Shown here: piece by piece, positions 59,770-64,000 of the stretch
How the letters are laid out: the number at the start of each line of letters is the position of its first letter
Numbering within the stretch: position 1 is the first letter of the stretch
Assembly: GCA_017483465.1 (NCBI GenBank)
Contig: JAFUWN010000076.1
Coordinates: 62,001-126,000 of the forward strand
DNA from: Oscillospiraceae bacterium
GTDB taxonomy: Bacteria; Bacillota; Clostridia; Oscillospirales; Ruminococcaceae
Direction: 5' to 3'
DNA: 64,000 nucleotides
Translations under genes and position numbers: made by a program
Notes under the pieces: model-generated
What the model saw: only the letters and a program-made list of their open reading frames with translations
Database searches by the model: none
What the model was told of the DNA's origin: nothing

Positions 59770-60348
59770 ATGCTTTTGAGCAAAATGATCTGGAAAGGAA
59801 GTGCTCTGCTGGCACCTGTGCCGCCTGCTCTGGTCACATGCGGAACGCTTCAGCACCCGAATGTGCTGACAGTCGCCTGGACGGGTGTACTGTGTACCCA
59901 TCCGCCGATGACATATATTTCTGTGCGGCCTTCGAGATATTCTTATGATATCATCAGCCGGAACAGGGAATTTGTGATTAATCTGCCGGTTTCTTCCATG
60001 GGCAGGATTGTCGATTACTGCGGCATGAAAACAGGGGCAAAGACGGATAAAATTCAGAAATGTCATCTGGAGCTGGCCGAGGGGAGTACGGTGAAAGCCC
60101 CTGTGATCGCACAGTGTCCGGTCAGTCTGGAATGCAAAGTCTGTGAGATTCGTCATCTGGGAACGCATACGATGTTTATGGCGGATATTACTGCCGTACA
60201 GGTCGAAGAAAAATATATCGACAGCAAGGGGAAATTCAACTTACAGCAGGCCGGTCTGCTCGCCTATGCCCACGGCGAATATTTTGCACTCGGCAGAAAA
60301 TGCGGAGATTTCGGATTTTCTGTAAAGAAAAAACATAAATCAAAATAA
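59770..60348 (+). CDS. Flavin reductase-like (flavoredoxin) protein
   Basis: 192 residues from the ATG at 59770; AAAGGAGAGG precedes it. A TTG at 59776 has a more usual ribosome-site spacing and cannot be excluded. The split-barrel flavin reductase fold is shown by PPALVTCGT, NVLTVAWTGVLCTHPPMTYISVRPSRYS, REFVINLPV and the HTMFMADI segment. Members bind FMN and act as flavoredoxins or NAD(P)H:FMN reductases in anaerobes. It may donate electrons to flavoproteins such as the flavodoxin in this window (inference). A membrane-protein gene follows 25 nt later. Confidence 0.85.
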   Translation: MLLSKMIWKGSALLAPVPPALVTCGTLQHPNVLTVAWTGVLCTHPPMTYISVRPSRYSYDIISRNREFVINLPVSSMGRIVDYCGMKTGAKTDKIQKCHLELAEGSTVKAPVIAQCPVSLECKVCEIRHLGTHTMFMADITAVQVEEKYIDSKGKFNLQQAGLLAYAHGEYFALGRKCGDFGFSVKKKHKSK

Positions 60349-60373
60349 ATTATTTTTCAGGAGGTATTTTTTT

Positions 60374-60946
60374 ATGAATCAGTTTCAGATTGCCGCCGGC
60401 ATTGTGCCTTGTGCTCTCCGTGCGGCGAATGCAGCAAATGAAAACCCTGTCGATGCCGGAACGATGATTGCTCTGTCCGGTGCTCTGAGCACGGCGGTTT
60501 CGGTCTACGGCGAGAAGAACCGGAAAGCTATGATCAAAGCCGCTTTGCAGGTCACACAGGATTTTGAAATCCTGGCCGAAGATTTCTTCGATGTACTCGA
60601 AGAAGCTCCGGCGATCGCCACACAGGCACGCAGTAAAAATTATCAGGAAATTGCAGAATTTATTATTGAAAATAAAGAATTATCCAGAAAAGAACGCTTT
60701 CAGCTCTATGCGGACGAGTATGAAGCTCCAGGCGTGAAATTCTGGAAAGGCTTCCGGATTGTCTGCCTGAGCCTGACGATTCTCTGTGCAGCTGCCGGGC
60801 TGTGCCTGTATTTCTTCGACCCGGAACGCCGTCAGAAATTCCTGGAGAATCTGGAAGAACTCAAAAAACGGGCTTCTGAATTCCGGAAACATCTCGCAGC
60901 ATTCGGAAAAGCCGTGAAATTCCTGATTCATCAGATTACAAAATAA
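60374..60946 (+). CDS. Unrecognised membrane protein with amphipathic tail
   Basis: 190 residues. A helical N-terminal part with Ala-rich segments (about 5-50) and an acidic middle, one membrane helix (about 127-147, IVCLSLTILCAAAGLCLYFF) and a basic amphipathic helix at the end (RRQKFLENLEELKKRASEF). No signal peptide. AGGAGG lies 9 nt before the ATG. Family not recognised; function unknown. Probably co-transcribed with the flavoredoxin-like gene. Confidence 0.68.
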   Translation: MNQFQIAAGIVPCALRAANAANENPVDAGTMIALSGALSTAVSVYGEKNRKAMIKAALQVTQDFEILAEDFFDVLEEAPAIATQARSKNYQEIAEFIIENKELSRKERFQLYADEYEAPGVKFWKGFRIVCLSLTILCAAAGLCLYFFDPERRQKFLENLEELKKRASEFRKHLAAFGKAVKFLIHQITK

Positions 60947-60975
60947 AAATTAAATAACAATTCGTAAAAAACCTC

Positions 60976-61004
60976 TTGACATTTACAGGGAAAAATATTA
61001 TAAT
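60976..61004 (+). promoter_or_regulatory. Promoter of the GH9 cellulase gene
   Basis: TTGACA (60976-60981), 17-nt spacer, TATAAT (60999-61004); no extended TG. A second TATAAT-like run follows at 61009-61014. Confidence 0.82.
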
Positions 61005-61060
61005 TAGATTATAATATTATGTACAAACTGTGAAATTTGATTTCAGGAGGTTTTTCTTGT

Positions 61061-63673
61061 ATGAAAAAACAGAAATTCAGAAACCGGATCAAGGCCGCTG
61101 CTGCTTCTGCCGCTGTGCTGACAGCCAGCATTCTGCCTTCTTTCAGTCCGCTGACGGCTTCGGCCGCACTCACCGAACGGGATAATTTTGCCCGTCTGCT
61201 CCAGCATTCCATGTATTTCTATGATGCCAATATGTGCGGTACGGGTGTGGATGAAAATTCCCGTCTGTCCTGGCGAGGTGACTGCCATGCCTATGATGCG
61301 GCTGTACCGCTCCAGCCGATGAATGAAAAAAGTGTCGGAACCAATCTTTCTCAGGAATTTATTGATGCCAATAAAGATGTACTCGACCCCGACGGTGACG
61401 GCTGTGTCGATGTCGCAGGCGGTTTCCACGATGCCGGAGACCATGTCGAATTCGGTATGCCGGAGAATTATTCTGCCGCTGCTCTGGGCTGGGGCTATTA
61501 TGAATTTCGTGATGCCTATAAAGCAACCGGTCAGGATGATCATATTGAAACCATTCTGAGATATTTTAACGATTATCTGATGAAATGCACCTTCCGGGAC
61601 AAGTCCGGCAATGTTGTCGCTCACTGCTATCAGGTCGGCGACGGCGATATTGACCATGCTCTGTGGCAGTCTCCGGAAGTCGACAGCATGGCACGTCCGG
61701 CTTTCTTCCTGACAGATGAAAAGCCGCAGGTGGATTATGTCGTTTCTGCGGCGGCTTCCCTGACAATCAACTATCTGAATTTTAAAGACACCGATCCGGA
61801 ATATGCCGCAAAATCCCTCGATTATGCGAAATCTCTCTATAATTTCGCATGGAAGCATATTTCCAAATACGAAGTCGGCGAGGGTGATGACTTCCTGAGA
61901 AGCGATAACGCTGACGGCCCGAAACAGTATTATCTTTCCAGCAAATGGGAAGACGATTTCGTCTGGTCTGCCGCATGGCTCTATATTGCCACCGAAGATG
62001 TCGAATATTTAAATAACTGCCTGCCCTATGTGGATTATTATGCTCCGCCCGGATGGGCTTACTGCTGGAATGATGTCTGGAGCGGTGCCAATACTCTGCT
62101 GGGTATCATAGACTTACAGCACCCGGAACTGGATTTGCAGAATATGTACCGTGCTGCTAAGGGCAAAAATCAGTATGATGATGCCGATTTCTGGCTTCAG
62201 ATTGAGAAAGCCATCAAGACCTGGCAGACTAATTATTCCACTCCGCAGGGCTATGCGTTCATGAGCACCTGGGGAAGTGCCCGTTATGATACCGCTATGC
62301 AGCTGGTAACGCTGATCTATGATAAATATAAGAATAACGACAAGCCCGGTTCGGGAAGCGAATGGGCAAAAGGTCAGATGGAATATCTCATGGGCGATAA
62401 TGATATTACGTATCTCGAAACCCGTGATGACGGTGTAACACACGGCCCCAGATGCTTTATTGTCGGCTTTAATGAAAATTCCGCTGCTTATCCGCATCAC
62501 AGAGCCGCTTCCGGTCTGACCAAGTGCGAAGACCCTGCTCCGCAGAGACATGTTCTTTATGGGGCACTTGTCGGCGGCCCTGACGGTCAGGATGCTCATT
62601 TTGATGTGACTTCCGACTGGACTTATAATGAAGTCACAATCGACTATAATGCTGCATTTGTCGGAGCAGCTGCCGGATTGTATCATTTCTACGGCAGTCC
62701 GTCCGATCCGATTGATGAGGATTTCCCTCCGGTCGAGGAAAACGGCGGTGAAGACGGTTCGGGAAGCAACGGCTACTGGATTGAGGCCTTTGCTGTGGAT
62801 GATCTTCATGATGACGGTGCCGGTGTGACAAAGATTTCCTTCATGGTTCGGACTGATTCCAATAAGCCCTCTGATAAGATTTCTGTCAGATATTATTTCG
62901 ATTCCAGTGAAATCAGCAATATCAGCTCTGTTGATGCCAAAGAATTATATGACCAGTCCAGTGCCGAAGCCGGTGAGGACGGTGCGGACGGTATCACTTC
63001 AGGCCCGTTCAAATATGACGGAAAAGAAAATACTTACTATGTCGAAGTTTCATGGGACGGCTATAAAATTGCCAACTCCGGCAAAAAATATCAATTCTCC
63101 ATGGGGATGTATTACGGCGATAACTGGGATCCGACCAATGACTACAGCTATCAGGGGCTTCCGGTGCTGAGTGATTCCGAAATGTTCGGTGATAACAATG
63201 AAATCAGAACTGACTATATCTGTGTTTATGATGACGGTGTTCTGGTAGGCGGTATCGAACCGGACGGCTCGACTCCGGTACAGCAGGAAGCTGTTTCGAC
63301 TACTACCACAACAGCAAAATCAACCACTACTACGACTAAGACAACAACAACTACAACCAAGACAACAACAACTACAACTAAGACAACAACTACCGGCACA
63401 AAATCTACTGATACAACAACAACAGCCGTTTCGGCAATAGAGGCCGATACAAGTAACTGCAAAATCGACGGCCCTTCCATGTTCGGCGATGTCGATGAAA
63501 ACGGTACGATCAATATTCTGGATGTCATTATGCTGAATAAAAATCTTCTCGGAAAAGAAACTTTGACAGCTACACAGAAGTTGAATGCCGATGTCGATTT
63601 CAGCGGTACTCCGGATTCCAACGATTCTTTAGCGATTCTGAAATATATTGTCGGCCTGATTACGGACTTTTAA
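61061..63673 (+). CDS. Secreted GH9 cellulase with CBM3-like module and type I dockerin
   Basis: 870 residues from the ATG at 61061, preceded by AGGAGG. Signal peptide to about residue 36. GH9 domain (about 38-545): Asp124 and Asp127 of the base dyad in FHDAGDHVEF, the HHRAASG substrate motif and acid Glu524 in YNEVTIDYN. A CBM3-like module (about 565-715: ISVRYYFDSSEIS, YVEVSWDG) supports processive endoglucanase action. A Thr-rich linker coded by 21-bp repeats precedes a type I dockerin (about 805-870: GDVDENGTINILDV, ADVDFSGTPDSNDSL). It is a cellulosomal cellulase. Confidence 0.93.
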   Translation: MKKQKFRNRIKAAAASAAVLTASILPSFSPLTASAALTERDNFARLLQHSMYFYDANMCGTGVDENSRLSWRGDCHAYDAAVPLQPMNEKSVGTNLSQEFIDANKDVLDPDGDGCVDVAGGFHDAGDHVEFGMPENYSAAALGWGYYEFRDAYKATGQDDHIETILRYFNDYLMKCTFRDKSGNVVAHCYQVGDGDIDHALWQSPEVDSMARPAFFLTDEKPQVDYVVSAAASLTINYLNFKDTDPEYAAKSLDYAKSLYNFAWKHISKYEVGEGDDFLRSDNADGPKQYYLSSKWEDDFVWSAAWLYIATEDVEYLNNCLPYVDYYAPPGWAYCWNDVWSGANTLLGIIDLQHPELDLQNMYRAAKGKNQYDDADFWLQIEKAIKTWQTNYSTPQGYAFMSTWGSARYDTAMQLVTLIYDKYKNNDKPGSGSEWAKGQMEYLMGDNDITYLETRDDGVTHGPRCFIVGFNENSAAYPHHRAASGLTKCEDPAPQRHVLYGALVGGPDGQDAHFDVTSDWTYNEVTIDYNAAFVGAAAGLYHFYGSPSDPIDEDFPPVEENGGEDGSGSNGYWIEAFAVDDLHDDGAGVTKISFMVRTDSNKPSDKISVRYYFDSSEISNISSVDAKELYDQSSAEAGEDGADGITSGPFKYDGKENTYYVEVSWDGYKIANSGKKYQFSMGMYYGDNWDPTNDYSYQGLPVLSDSEMFGDNNEIRTDYICVYDDGVLVGGIEPDGSTPVQQEAVSTTTTTAKSTTTTTKTTTTTTKTTTTTTKTTTTGTKSTDTTTTAVSAIEADTSNCKIDGPSMFGDVDENGTINILDVIMLNKNLLGKETLTATQKLNADVDFSGTPDSNDSLAILKYIVGLITDF
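63338..63400 (+). repeat. 21-bp tandem repeats coding the Thr-Lys linker of the cellulase
   Basis: Two to three units of AAGACAACAACAACTACAAC type, coding for TKTTTTT. Simple-sequence DNA likely to vary in copy number between strains. Confidence 0.7.
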
Positions 63674-63687
63674 TCAATTTTTATAAA

Positions 63688-63720
63688 AAAACTCTCTGCT
63701 CTGGCGGAGAGTTTTGTTTT
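63688..63720 (+). terminator. Terminator of the GH9 cellulase gene
   Basis: AAAACTCTC (63688-63696) pairs with GAGAGTTTT (63707-63715), then TGTTTTTTT. Confidence 0.8.
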
Positions 63721-63725
63721 TTTCC

Positions 63726-63754
63726 TTGCATTCTGTCAGCAGATATGCTATAAT
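63726..63754 (+). promoter_or_regulatory. Promoter of the last, truncated gene
   Basis: TTGCAT (63726-63731), 17-nt spacer, TATAAT (63749-63754) with extended TGC. A second TATAAT at 63808-63813 with TTGC before it has only a weak -35 and may be an alternative start site. Confidence 0.78.
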
Positions 63755-63846
63755 AAAAATAATTCAAAAACTTTTGCAGTTGTAAAACTTCTGAACATCT
63801 GTTTTGCTATAATAATAGAAAGCGATACAGAACGGGAGGAATGCAC

Positions 63847-64000
63847 ATGAAACTGCATATTGAAAATCATATCCTGACGGGATATTCCGGAAATCCTGAT
63901 ACTGCCGAACTGCTTCTGTCAGATCATATCCGGAAAATAGAATTTTATACATTCCGAAACTGGAAAAAACTTGCCTGGATTACACTGCCGGCAGAACTGA
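63847..64000 (+). CDS. Leucine-rich-repeat (BspA-like) protein, 3' end outside the window
   Basis: Open to the window edge; 51 residues visible. GGGAGG lies 7 nt before the ATG at 63847; the ATG at 63841 is too close. The phrases LTGYSGN, SDHIRKIEFYTFRNW and KKLAWITLPAEL fit the start of a BspA-type LRR_5 series. There is no signal peptide, unlike the LRR-dockerin protein at 37.8 kb, so it may be cytosolic. Only a partial call is possible. Confidence 0.6.
   Translation, partial: MKLHIENHILTGYSGNPDTAELLLSDHIRKIEFYTFRNWKKLAWITLPAEL

Overview
The window looks like a chromosomal segment of a fibre-degrading, cellulosome-forming Gram-positive anaerobe close to Ruminococcus (R. flavefaciens/R. champanellensis type). 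Evidence: three secreted proteins end in type I dockerins (a GH30 xylanase with CBM22, a giant leucine-rich-repeat protein, a GH9 cellulase). Thr/Pro/Glu-rich linkers are common. Oxygen defence and iron metabolism are those of an anaerobe (rubrerythrin, flavodoxin, FeoAB, [FeFe]-hydrogenase-like protein). The strand is moderately AT-rich, with strong AGGAG ribosome sites and uniform sigma-A promoters. No rRNA, tRNA, IS element, prophage or CRISPR array was seen.

Layout. 1-9.5 kb: surface proteins (truncated CotH, a 2201-residue Ig-repeat wall protein, a VanY-type carboxypeptidase). 9.5-10.4 kb: an orphan gene equal to the C-terminal part of the BREX methyltransferase PglX. 10.5-14.2 kb: operon of an EAL phosphodiesterase, a membrane-anchored SH3 protein and an L,D-transpeptidase-like lipoprotein. 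14.3-16.9 kb: a DUF6291 gene, an HTH-AbrB regulator and an acyltransferase. 17-19.3 kb: HD-domain protein and cytoplasmic GH13 with a DUF1653 tail. 19.4-20.4 kb: ECF sigma factor, membrane anti-sigma candidate and a 22-residue ORF. 20.5-24.3 kb: FIST-GGDEF cyclase, PAS-GGDEF-EAL phosphodiesterase and an orphan antitoxin-like protein. 24.4-26.5 kb: PNPOx-like protein and a two-component system. 26.5-29.3 kb: a structured-repeat leader followed by the GH30 gene.

29.5-37.6 kb: hydrogenase-like protein, FeoAB with its Cys-rich partner, an anion permease, and a LolD/FtsX-type ABC exporter with a perfect operator upstream. 37.8-41.3 kb: BspA-like LRR dockerin protein. 41.3-46.4 kb: a flavinylation cluster (Gx transporter, NusG-II protein, ApbE, ferric-reductase/FMN-bind fusion, Tp47-like wall protein) resembling flavin-based extracellular electron transfer loci. 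46.6-50.2 kb: a circularly permuted solute-binding lipoprotein, flavodoxin, rubrerythrin and an unknown protein. 50.3-54.3 kb: GH95 and GH26 operon. 54.4-59.5 kb: a five-gene operon built around an 825-residue, mostly disordered protein, with an AIM24 protein and a TPR-like protein. 59.7-64 kb: flavoredoxin-like protein, a membrane protein, the GH9 cellulase and the start of another LRR protein.

Strongest candidates for something undescribed: (1) four covarying hairpin repeats in the GH30 leader; (2) the AIM24/disordered-scaffold operon with a C-terminal tag shared by two proteins; (3) the circularly permuted binding protein; (4) the free-standing PglX C-terminal domain with a consensus promoter; (5) the compact flavin electron-transfer cluster. 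All assignments rest on reading motifs by eye; no database search was run.
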